Below are positions 19,101-26,462 of a stretch of DNA of 29,866 nt, piece by piece. The notes beneath the pieces are model-generated. The model saw only the letters and a program-made list of their open reading frames with translations. It had not been told where the DNA came from and ran no database searches. The position numbers and the translations under genes are program-made. Source of the DNA: Brachionus koreanus (Eukaryota; Rotifera; Eurotatoria; Ploima; Brachionidae); NCBI GenBank assembly GCA_016987375.1, contig PJRA01000263.1, positions 2,673,615 through 2,703,480 on the forward strand. The letters run 5' to 3'. Each line of letters opens with the position of its first letter. Position 1 is the first letter of the stretch.

Positions 19101-21617
19101 TAAAAAAATATATTGTTGAATCATTAAATAGATTACTAATACAATGTATTAATGATTTTAGAATTGTTAAGTTACTATTCAATATTTTTCTATTCAATTT
19201 TTTAGATCATTTATAGCGGTTCTAATATGAACGAAACAGTTGTAAACCGGACGGCCATTTGCCTGCTATTTTCCGACCTGGCCGTCTAAATTGACAAAAA
19301 AAATTTTTAGGGCGGGAAGGACGGACCGACTGGATGGATGAAAGTAGTCGGCCGTGTCGGAAAAAGGCAGGCAAATGGTCGTCCGGTTTACAACTGTTTC
19401 GTTTATATTAGAACCGCTGTAATTCAAATATTCAAATTCTTCAAGTGATCAAAAAAAGATAAACTCTTCTTTCAAATAAAGAACATTTAAAATTGTGTTT
19501 TTAATTTTTGATTGAAATAAAGTAAAAATCATCATATATAATTCATTAGTTTTAGTTAATTTAGTTTAATAGAATAGTATAGAGGTTTATTGGAATGCAT
19601 AAAATGCGTAAAATCTGACAACAGATTATGTGCAAATAATATTATGAAAGCTTTTGTCTATTTATGCTTTAAAAATATCGCTAGATTGAGCTTCCACTGC
19701 ATCCAATTCCAACTTATTTCAGCCATTTACTACACGGTTTGTAAAGAAGTGGGATCGTTGGACACATTTTTGATTATTTCTCTTTTAATTTCTTATATTT
19801 CTGCTTGAAAAAGTGAGTGAATATTGTCATTTGCCGTAATCAATATATTTTTTAACTTTAAACATTTGAATTAAGTCACCTCTCATTCGCCTTTCGGTTA
19901 AATTCTTCAGATTTAGAGCTTTTAGTATAAAATTTCAATCTTATGAAAATTTCATATTCTTATAATTTTTTTTAAATCGCCAGAATATGGCAATAAGACT
20001 TAGATTAAACAAATTATTATCAAAAATTAAATATTTTAGTTTTAAATAATATTTTTTAAAAGTTTCTAAATTTCAATAAACCAATTTGTATAAACCAATG
20101 TCAAAAATTAAGTAAATATCAAAATATATTTAAAAATAAATTATAAATAAATTCTCCAGACTCACAAATTGTACATAAATTAAGTTTTAACTTCTTTCTT
20201 TCTTTTTACATATTTATAATTTTGTGCTCAATCTTAACGTAACAATTGGGTTTAAACGAAGACGTAAGCCATTCGGACAAACCTGGGGACCCCCCCTAAA
20301 TTATATTTTTAATAAATAAAATATAATCAAAATATATTATTGAAAGCTAAGAAATTTAATTTCTGAAAAGAATAATATTGTGATTGTTAACTTCTCATAC
20401 ACTAATCAAATGTTTGGTTTTTTCAATTGTTCAGAAATTAAAGGAAAAAAAGTAAATATAGTATGAATTCTTTGATTTATTTTAAAATACACAAACAAAT
20501 TTTAACAACATTTATCAAATTTGTTAATAGAAAAAGAAGAAAATATACTGTTTAAGTATTTTATTCATTCTCTTAAGCTTAAACGCTAGTTCTAAATCTT
20601 AATTTTTTTTTTTTTTAAACAAAAACTTTTATAACATTTTTTTTTGGAATGGAGACTGAAAAGAAGGCGAAAAGCCGTTCGGGATAGTCCTAGGGGTAAA
20701 TCCCTCAAATTTATTTTATTAAATAAAAATAAAAAATAAATCTTAAAGACTCATTTAAATTAAAAAAAAAACTTAAATTTGTCTTTAGATAGAAAATATA
20801 TAATAAGATGCTAATTTCTTTATATATAGCATCAAAATATCCAAGCATTATTTCGAATTATTTTTACAAATTTTTTTAAAAAATTAAGTAATTTTAACAA
20901 TTTATAACTTTTTTTAAGAAATACATAAATTATAGATAAGTGAATTGAAAAATAATTTTTTTTTAATTTGAAGTTTTAAAAGCCAAATGATTCATTAAGT
21001 GTTTCTAGTCTTAAAATCTAAAATAAAATTTTATTTTAAATACTCAAAAAAAAAAAGGAACGAAATGATGCTCAAAAAGATATTTGTATCAGTATTTTAT
21101 TGGAACCTTCAAATTCAGAAATACCTACCATTATTTCACGTTTATTCATCAATCAAGATTTAAACGAAGTGCTAGCATCGAGAGCAATGAATGAGGCTAA
21201 AGAATATTTAAAAAGTAAACATATACAAACAGCTTTTGAGTAAGTTAATTAAATGATTTGCAATGCAACAATCTATTTTTTATTTTTAAGCTCGACCAAT
21301 GAAGAAGATAAAACTAACAAGGAAAAAAAGCCGAAAAGGGAAATGAGACTTCACCCAAGTTTACTAGAAGTGGACAAAGAAAAACAAGAAAATTTAGATT
21401 TAATTAATCAAAAAAGAAAGGTTCAATTTTTTTATTTCTTTTTGGTTTAAAAATTTTATTTTAAATTTTAAAGATTGATCAAATGATTAAGCAAACAGTT
21501 AAGATTAATTTTGACCCAAATGTTCCCAGACTCAAGCCGATGACATCAGCCAAAAATAAATCAACAAATTCTGAAAAGGGTTATAATTGGAGAAAATTTG
21601 ACATAAAGCTGACTTAA
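15834..21617 (+). CDS. TTC16: TTC16-like tetratricopeptide-repeat protein, nine exons (674 aa)
   Basis: Exons: 15834-16006, 16059-16137, 17614-18216, 18278-18746, 18800-18951, 19002-19094, 21058-21239, 21291-21420, 21474-21617. Every junction is GT-AG and the phases (2,0,0,1,0,0,2,0) keep one frame to TAA at 21617. Start ATG at 15834 has AAAATGG context. TPR units recur from about residue 105 to 560 (DLLKRGDDYYNQALKLYHQE; FDSLFYMEALESFNKASEMR; QILLTYNDFAIQCY; FYVNRGDCYYK). The LLTYNDFA and YVNRGD blocks and the late ERNDAQKDICISILLEP segment follow the order of vertebrate TTC16. The human protein's long repetitive tail is absent. TTC16 is poorly characterised, and a ciliary or sperm role is inferred from family expression. 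Introns 2 and 6 host transposons. The gene ends 109 bp from the convergent homeobox gene. Confidence 0.85.
16294..16332. repeat. ATTAAT/ATTGAT microsatellite
   Basis: A short run alternates ATTGAT and ATTAAT hexamers. Confidence 0.7.
16692..17185. mobile_element. Foldback MITE with long terminal inverted repeats, TA target duplication
   Basis: The ends are CTTAAG...CTTAAG flanked by TA on both sides (16690-16691 and 17186-17187). The outer arms of more than 100 bp are nearly perfect inverted repeats, containing GTATAGATGAGTCCCATTAA and, on the right, its complement. The interior is built from many short units such as GGATACATATATGTATC and CTCGGATACAT, themselves palindromic or inverted. No transposase is encoded. 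TA duplication and size fit a Tc1/mariner-type MITE. Confidence 0.85.
17614..18216 (+). CDS. TTC16: TTC16 exon 3 (first TPR block)
   Basis: The acceptor TTTTAAAG ends at 17613 and the exon opens ASIFESGIERSY in phase 0, upstream of the internal ATG at 17650. It encodes residues 85-285 with the first TPR units and ends at AATCAT|GTAAAT. Confidence 0.85.
18278..19094 (+). CDS. TTC16: TTC16 exons 4, 5 and 6 (second TPR block)
   Basis: Exon 4 is 18278-18746 (ISKCFHDLKTALKIEAEN to NRG), exon 5 is 18800-18951 (DCYYKKEEKRFALLDYEQAL to KDYE) and exon 6 is 19002-19094 (EATKNFDNAIKFKPEKCKYY to YMSN). The introns are 53 and 50 bp. The donor after exon 6 is GTAAGT, the consensus form. Confidence 0.85.
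19214..19419. mobile_element. Mariner-type MITE, 206 bp, with TA target duplication
   Basis: The ends read YAGCGGTTCTAATAT and its complement, flanked by TA at 19212-19213 and 19420-19421. The inverted arms extend about 75 bp (AAACAGTTGTAAACCGGACG and its complement, then ATTTGCCTGC with GCAGGCAAAT). It is GC-rich compared with its surroundings and encodes nothing. Confidence 0.85.
19585..19930 (-). pseudogene. LINE reverse-transcriptase ORF C-terminal relic (CR1/L2/Jockey-like)
   Basis: On the minus strand the 3' end of a non-LTR retrotransposon ORF2 is recognisable. It opens LNLKNLTERRMRGDLIQMFK (the widely conserved ERRxRGDLI block), then SLTFSSRNIRN, and closes with SHFFTNRVVNGWNKL (the RVVNxWN block). 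Stops interrupt the frame. No catalytic RT core is present, so it is a 5'-truncated, decayed copy. Confidence 0.75.
20250..20305. repeat. Short dispersed repeat, copy A
   Basis: AACGAAGACGTAAGCCATTC followed by CGGACAAACCTGGGGA resembles copy B at 20657-20705. Both are followed by an AAATTATATTTT/AAATTTATTTT stretch. The class is unknown; it may be a LINE untranslated piece. Confidence 0.45.
20657..20705. repeat. Short dispersed repeat, copy B
   Basis: AAAGAAGGCGAAAAGCCGTT followed by CGGGATAGTCCTAGGGG aligns with copy A about 405 bp upstream. The strongest shared word is GCC-TTCGG. Confidence 0.45.
21058..21617 (+). CDS. TTC16: TTC16 exons 7, 8 and 9 (C-terminus)
   Basis: Exon 7 (21058-21239) reads ERNDAQKDICISILLEPSN and follows an unusual acceptor, a run of A before AG. 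Exon 8 (21291-21420) is Lys/Glu-rich. Exon 9 (21474-21617) ends GYNWRKFDIKLT and TAA. The introns are 51 and 53 bp. Confidence 0.8.
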
Positions 21618-21622
21618 TTTCG

Positions 21623-21658
21623 TTTATTTGATTTTTTATTAATCAATTAATAAATAAA
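21623..21658. terminator. Overlapping convergent poly(A) signals (TTC16 and TALE gene)
   Basis: On the plus strand AATAAA occurs at 21649-21654 and 21653-21658, just after the TTC16 stop. On the minus strand AATAAA (TTTATT on plus) occurs at 21635-21640 and 21623-21628, about 90-100 bp past the homeobox stop. The two transcripts probably overlap at their 3' ends. Confidence 0.5.
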
Positions 21659-21726
21659 AAATAAATTTAAAAAATATATATTCACATTCGGATAAAATTA
21701 AAAACTAAAAGTGAAAATTATTTGAA

Positions 21727-22407
21727 CTATTGATTTAAAAATGTTCTTCGAAATTTTTCAATTATTTGAGTTTTATCTTGATTATAACACAATTCGTTTA
21801 TCATTTGATTCATTTCTTGTTCAATTGCTCTTTTTATTCGCTTGGGTTTTGTGTTTTGACTTCGATTTCTTCGATTGCTAAACCATGCAGTTACTTGCTT
21901 TACAGTTATTCCACATTGTTTTGCGATTTTTTCTTTCTCTTCAAGTGTTGGATAAGGATTGTTTAAATGATCTTGAAACCAGTCGTTCATTATTTCAACT
22001 GCATATTCTGGAAGTTGTTGCTTTCTACTGTGAAACTTTCGAGAATTTTTTTCATCATTGTGAAAATTAGCATCTGAACTCTTTGACTCATTAGGAGACA
22101 TATTTTGATATCTACTGTTGTTTAAGCTGTTTCCTGTGGAATCAAGGTTTGATGTTGAGAGAATATTGTCTGTGTAGGATGAATACGTGTTGTTGCTAGA
22201 ATAAGAATATGAGCTAGAGTTTAAAAAGTTATACTCACCATGGTAGACTTGAGGAGACTGGTAATACTCCGAGTATTGAGAATTATAATAGTAATTACCA
22301 TAATAAAAGGGATAATAGTTATAATAATTTGATTGATTGTGGGAAATTTGTGCCGAAAAATATTCTGGGTTTTCAAATTGGTTATTAATCGAATCTGATT
22401 GATACAT
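21727..22407 (-). CDS. TALE-class homeobox transcription factor (226 aa)
   Basis: Start ATG at 22407; the frame extends 36 bp upstream only to a TTG. The N-terminal half (residues about 17-80) is extremely rich in Tyr, Asn and Ser and probably disordered. A TALE homeodomain spans about 124-186, with the three-residue loop extension (HLNNPYPT, 148-154) and recognition helix WFSNRRNR (175-182). A basic, helical tail follows (QNTKPKRIKRAIEQEMNQM). TALE proteins are DNA-binding developmental regulators. The NPYP loop and CGITVKQV recall PBX, but WFSNRRNR fits neither PBX (WFGNKR), MEIS/TGIF (WFINARRR) nor IRX (WFANARRR). No PBC, MEIS or IRO co-domain is visible. A lineage-specific TALE, for example of the spiralian SPILE type, is my inference. 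The coding sequence is one exon. Confidence 0.85.
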   Translation of the reverse strand: MYQSDSINNQFENPEYFSAQISHNQSNYYNYYPFYYGNYYYNSQYSEYYQSPQVYHGEYNFLNSSSYSYSSNNTYSSYTDNILSTSNLDSTGNSLNNSRYQNMSPNESKSSDANFHNDEKNSRKFHSRKQQLPEYAVEIMNDWFQDHLNNPYPTLEEKEKIAKQCGITVKQVTAWFSNRRNRSQNTKPKRIKRAIEQEMNQMINELCYNQDKTQIIEKFRRTFLNQ

Positions 22408-22850
22408 AGTAAAAATTTTAGAAAGTGGTTGAGTGTATACCAAAGGAAGAAAAGTTTACATTTATATTAGAATAGCAAGAGTCGTAATTAAGTTGTATTT
22501 TTATTTGAAAAAAAAACATTACAATCAACACAATCATTTTTAGAGTAATCAAACAGTCAATTATTTCAATCGATCAATCAATCAATCAAGTTTTTTGTCG
22601 ATCAATTCTTCCGAACTATTTTGTTGCCAATTGACTAGTTAGAATAGTAAAATTTCAAACATTTGAAATTTTTGTTAAATAAAATAACTCTTTAATTTCT
22701 CTTTTAAATTTTTTTTAATTCCAACAAACTGTTTTTAATTTTCTTTTTATTACTTGGACCTATTCGTCCTTTTTTAATATTTCGATTTGATTTTTTTTTC
22801 TTTTTTTATCTTATTTTAATTTATTTTAATCTAAATTTTTTTTATATATA
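22408..22850. other. 5' flank of the TALE gene, T-rich with ATCA microsatellite
   Basis: No gene is seen. A short CAAT/ATCA run (about 22570-22590) and long T-rich tracts dominate. The promoter of the homeobox gene is expected here but no element is clear. Confidence 0.4.
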
Positions 22851-22858
22851 TTTTTATT

Positions 22859-22883
22859 CTGAAGGAGCATTAGCTCGGTACAG
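22859..22883 (-). repeat. Hairpin/A-tail retro-tail, copy 1
   Basis: On the minus strand, CTGTACCGAGCTAATGCTCC then TTCAG is followed by an A-rich run (T-rich on plus, upstream). GAGC/GCTC and CTG/CAG can pair. It matches 26225-26249 closely. Confidence 0.6.
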
Positions 22884-22992
22884 ATAAACAACATGTTAAA
22901 AAAAAAAAACAAAACAAAAAAAAAGTTTAAAATAATTTTTTTGTTCCTTTAAATTTGATTATTTTTTCTTTTTTTTATATTTATTTTTATAT

Positions 22993-23059
22993 ATCTGTAG
23001 GAGTTTCATATCGATACAGATATGTATAGATAAATATGTATACGGACAGAACTGTCCGT
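22993..23059. repeat. Hairpin/A-tail retro-tail, copy 2, plus an adjacent palindrome
   Basis: ATCTGTA (22993-22999) pairs exactly with TACAGAT (23015-23021) around a loop matching the other copies. Shortly after, ACGGACAG-AA-CTGTCCGT (23042-23059) is a perfect inverted repeat. A T-rich tract lies upstream on plus. Confidence 0.55.
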
Positions 23060-23296
23060 CAGACTGGTGAAAAAATAAAAGAAAGATTTTGAACCAAGAT
23101 ATTGTGAATATACAAATTCATTATGTAATTGCTACTTTCTACCTTTCTTCTTTTTTCCTGAACTAAAAATAAAGTAACTAAAATGTGATACCTGTTACTT
23201 TTACTGTTTTTTAAGTTTCTTTTATATTTTAATTCATTTTATTTTTCTTTTATTTTACTTTTTTTTCATGTTATTTAAAATTTTATGTTTATTTTT

Positions 23297-23327
23297 AATT
23301 TGAATGAGACTCTAGCTCAATAATGAT
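23297..23327 (-). repeat. Hairpin/A-tail retro-tail, copy 3 (degenerate)
   Basis: AATTTGAATGAGACTCTAGC then TCAATAAT aligns loosely with the other copies and also follows a T-rich tract on the plus strand. Confidence 0.35.
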
Positions 23328-23506
23328 GGGATTTAAAACTCATAAAGTCCAACAATTCTCGGTTAGAATGCTCTAAATACGGCTATTGAGAGCAATTTAA
23401 AGCTTAGTACTCATCAAGTGACATTTACACACCACAATCGGCGATATCTCTTCACCTTAATTTGATTAAAAAAGCAACAGACTTTGAAATCAATGGTTAG
23501 AAAATC

Positions 23507-23640
23507 CTAGCGGATAATTGAGGGGCGTTCATCTTCTTTTCCTGTAACTTTTTGAGCAACGACTTCGACCTGACGATGTTACTGTATCGAGTTTATAATC
23601 TGCATCACTATTATTTGATTAAAAGGGTTTAAACATTCAT
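23507..23640 (+). repeat. Dispersed repeat, copy 3
   Basis: Starts CTAGCGGATAATTGAGG and ends GGGTTTAAACATTCAT. It matches copy 2 (9828-9980) along its length except for a deletion of about 30 bp that removes the CCCAGTCGAAACTGGTCC block. Confidence 0.7.
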
Positions 23641-24440
23641 CCCATTGTTCAGAGATAATTTGAAGATTTTTCTATCCTCAGCGGATTTTGATTCAATCCT
23701 GTTGTTCCATGACTAACACAAACCATTCATGTCTACCAGATATGAACCAGCTCAGTCAGTCTTAAAAAAGGAGACGCTTTGATAAAAAGGTGATGTTGTG
23801 CGTTTGATTGAATTTCAAAGGGGTAACACACTTTGAGCTGGTTCCAGATGAACGCACTTAAAATGCACAACTTAATTATAAACAATTAAGACGAATATAT
23901 GCTTCATTTAGATAAAAAAATATCCTTAGTCGTTCAGAAACCCAAATCTATTTTTTTTCTATTTTTGTTTCTTCAAGAACAGCTTTGAAAAGACCTCATA
24001 CAGCTAGAAGAACAATAACCAAGACCAAAATGAAGAAGGATGTTGGGAGACTTTTGGCTCAAAAAGCAAGTATGAGATGGTACAAGAAGGTGTATCGAAC
24101 TATTCTTTGATAGATGCTTAAAGACTTAAGAGCATAATGTTTTATATTTGAAGATTAGCTAACTATTGCTTTTTTTATTGAAATTCAAACACAAATTGAA
24201 CAAAAATATTTCTTTATTTGATAAATCAAAACTATCTAAAATAATATTAAAAAAAAATAATGCAACATACTCTGTTTTTTTTACCTAAAATAAATGATCA
24301 TAATTTTTTTAAATTAAATCAAAACAGTAATAATTAATCTTATTAAGTTGCTAGAATAGATTACGCGGTATTTTTTTTTACGAACTGGTTTATTAATAGA
24401 TCCAAATGATTCTTTAAATGTTTGAGTCCTAAAGAAAGTA
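23641..24440. other. Unassigned repeat-like DNA with an inverted repeat
   Basis: GAACCAGCTCA (23744-23754) and TGAGCTGGTTC (23834-23844) form an exact 11-bp inverted pair about 80 bp apart, perhaps the remains of a small foldback element. About 23990-24130 has a GC content above background and short open frames on plus, but no family is recognisable. Confidence 0.4.
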
Positions 24441-24856
24441 TTACATTATTGGAAAAATATTTATACTGAAAAATATGGTATATTTACCAATAAAATTTCA
24501 TTAGTCTCAACCTTTCTTGATGTTCGAACTAAACTTTTCGATAGATTTTCTGGCGAGATTGGAAAGGAGTAAATAAAATAAGCTAAGAACACTTTCAAAA
24601 TCATTATCTTCGAATTTACTACTGAACTAAAGCAAGAAATATATATTGTAAATTTAAGCAATATACCAGATTCCTTAAATACATTCGAAAAATCTCAACA
24701 AAAAGCTTCTTACTCTAAAAGAAAATTTATACTCCAATTATTTGATTTTAATAAAGATAATAGCAAAACGGCTGTGAAACTAAATATAATTGATAGAGAA
24801 ATTTATAAATATAATTCAGAGTCATCCAAAATCCAACTTATTGATAATTTTTCTAA
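24441..24856 (+). pseudogene. hAT transposase relic, central part
   Basis: The plus-strand frame reads LHYWKNIYTEKYGIFTNKI, then STFLDVRTKLFDRF, the usual STFLDPRxK block before the hAT dimerisation domain. After two stops it continues to REIYKYNSES, the E(I/L)xxY segment. The expected W-x-x-N-x-x-x-Y-P continuation is not adjacent but appears at about 26284-26462 in the same orientation, beyond a MULE relic. Confidence 0.6.
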
Positions 24857-25775
24857 TAGTCAAGATAAAAATGATAGAATGCTGATTTTTTCTACTAATA
24901 CTAATAAGAACTTTAAAATTTTAAATCAGTATCGAAACTGGTTATGTGATGGTACTTTCGATACTGCTCCGTCAATTTTTTTCTCAATTATTTACTATAC
25001 ATATCATAAAAAATGGAAAAAATCCACCACTGGTTTACGATTTATTTAAAAATAAACAAATAAAACATACATCATTTTTTTTGAATTTATAAAAAGTCAA
25101 ATTTCGAATTCACCTTATTCAATATCTTGTGATTATGAATTGGCTATAATCAATTCAATAGAAGAAACTTTCCCTAATACAGAAATTTATGGTTGTTTTT
25201 TTCATTTAAAAAAATTAATATGGCGCTATGAGTAAGAAGAAGAACTGTCTATCGAATACTCAGATCTAGCTAATCCTGATAACTTAATAAGACTTTATAC
25301 CAAAATGTTAGCATGCTTGGCTTTCGTTCCTCAAGATGATCATCTTGAGGTTTTTATTTTATTACAAAAAACTATTCCTTCAAAGTTGTCTAAATTGTAC
25401 AAATATTTTGAGGTTAATTACATAGGCTCTAAGAGCAGAGGGAGATATGCCAGGCGTAAAGAGACTATATTTCCGATAATACTTTGGAATTGTTATGAAC
25501 ATACAAAACTAGGACTTCCCCGTACAAATAATAACCTTGAAGGTTGGCACAATGTATTAAGATCAACAATTAAATCTCATCCACATTTATTAAGTCTCCT
25601 GATGGTTAAAACTTGAACAATCAAATGCAGAAATACAGTATAGTAAATTTTCTTGTGGTCGTGTAAACAGACGTAAGCCTATATAACGATAACTATATTC
25701 AGAAGAACAGCTACAACAAATGATAGCTGATTATATTTTTTTTTTTAATAAATACTTTTGATAGCTGATTATATG
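24857..25775 (+). pseudogene. MULE transposase relic (DDE catalytic region)
   Basis: Ordered MULE motifs are visible across frameshifts and stops: RMLIFSTN, NWLCDGTFDTAPSIFF (first catalytic Asp), PLVYDLFKNKQ, SCDYELAIINSIEETFP, YGCFFHLKKLIWR, LACLAFVPQDDH, FPIILWNCYEHT and LPRTNNNLEGWHNVLRST. A basic Arg-rich tail follows near 25670. Two clean open stretches (24774-25049 and 25305-25616) are parts of it. No terminal repeats or SWIM finger were found in this copy. It cannot encode a working transposase. Confidence 0.8.
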
Positions 25776-26224
25776 ACTGAAAAAGTATTTGATTTTCTAA
25801 AAAATTTGTGTAATCTAATTGAGTATAAAAATTGAAATAAAATTGATTTTGTTTATTAAATAATTGATATTCTAATTTTGTTGATATTTTATTGATAATT
25901 AATAAATTTTTATTGTCTAAAGGATTATGTCAAAATAATACACGTCAAATTAATTTATTTCTAAATTAACCTGTACGAATTAATTTATGTCAGAATTTTT
26001 GTGTCCAAATTCTATTTGTCGAAATAAATTTGTCAAAAAAATAGAACATTTAAAAATATGTATCTGTAACTAAATTTTATCCGTAACTTTAATTTTAATT
26101 CTAATTTCCCTATATTTTAAACTATTTTATTTTATTTTAATTACACTTCTACTTATTTTTTCAAATATTTTTATCTTATTTAACTTTATTTTTATTTTTA
26201 TTCATTTTTTTTCTTTTTTGTAAT

Positions 26225-26249
26225 CTGAAGGAGCTATAGCTCGGTACAG
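26225..26249 (-). repeat. Hairpin/A-tail retro-tail, copy 4
   Basis: The core GAGCTATAGCTC is a 12-bp palindrome within CTGAAGGAGCTATAGCTCGG. It is preceded on plus by a long pyrimidine tract and followed by AAATAAATAAATAA. Read on minus it is a hairpin then an A-rich tail. Confidence 0.6.
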
Positions 26250-26283
26250 TAATACAAATAAATAAATAATAAGCACATTCGTA

Positions 26284-26462
26284 TGGAACCAGCATCTTTT
26301 TGGAATTTGAACAGAGAAACCTATCCAATTCTTTTAAAGTTGTTAAATCAATTTTTCTGCCTCCCGGCTAGTATCATCAGAACAATTATTTTCTGCAACC
26401 GGCTACAAAGTACTATAGCGGGATTACGTTAGTCTTCCTGCTTTGTCAGTTTAGTTAAACTA
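26284..26462 (+). pseudogene. hAT transposase relic, C-terminal dimerisation part
   Basis: The frame opens MEPASFWNLNRETYPILLK, then LLNQFFCLPAS, matching the W-x-x-N-x-x-x-Y-P-x-L ... PAS pattern of the hAT C-terminal domain. A frameshift leads into SSEQLFSATGYKV, the SSERVFSxxG block. It is the natural continuation of the relic at 24441-24856. An ATT-rich tail follows near 26490. Confidence 0.7.

Larger units (their letters stand above)
19095..21057 (+). other. TTC16 intron 6 (1963 bp)
   Basis: GT-AG intron that joins exon 6 and exon 7 in phase 0. It carries a 206-bp MITE, a LINE relic in reverse orientation and a pair of related short repeats. The rest is AT-rich with no other gene seen. 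Confidence 0.75.

Noticed and set aside
19590..19808. 72-codon plus-strand frame in TTC16 intron 6
   Set aside because: It is the complement of a LINE relic whose minus-strand reading shows conserved blocks.
21766..22070. Two plus-strand frames opposite the homeobox
   Set aside because: The minus strand encodes a clear homeodomain, and the plus frames have no recognisable content.
23990..24130. Possible coding block on the plus strand (KRPHTARRTITKTKMKKD or an alternative frame)
   Set aside because: Two frames look equally open, neither matches a known family, and it lies in repeat-rich DNA.
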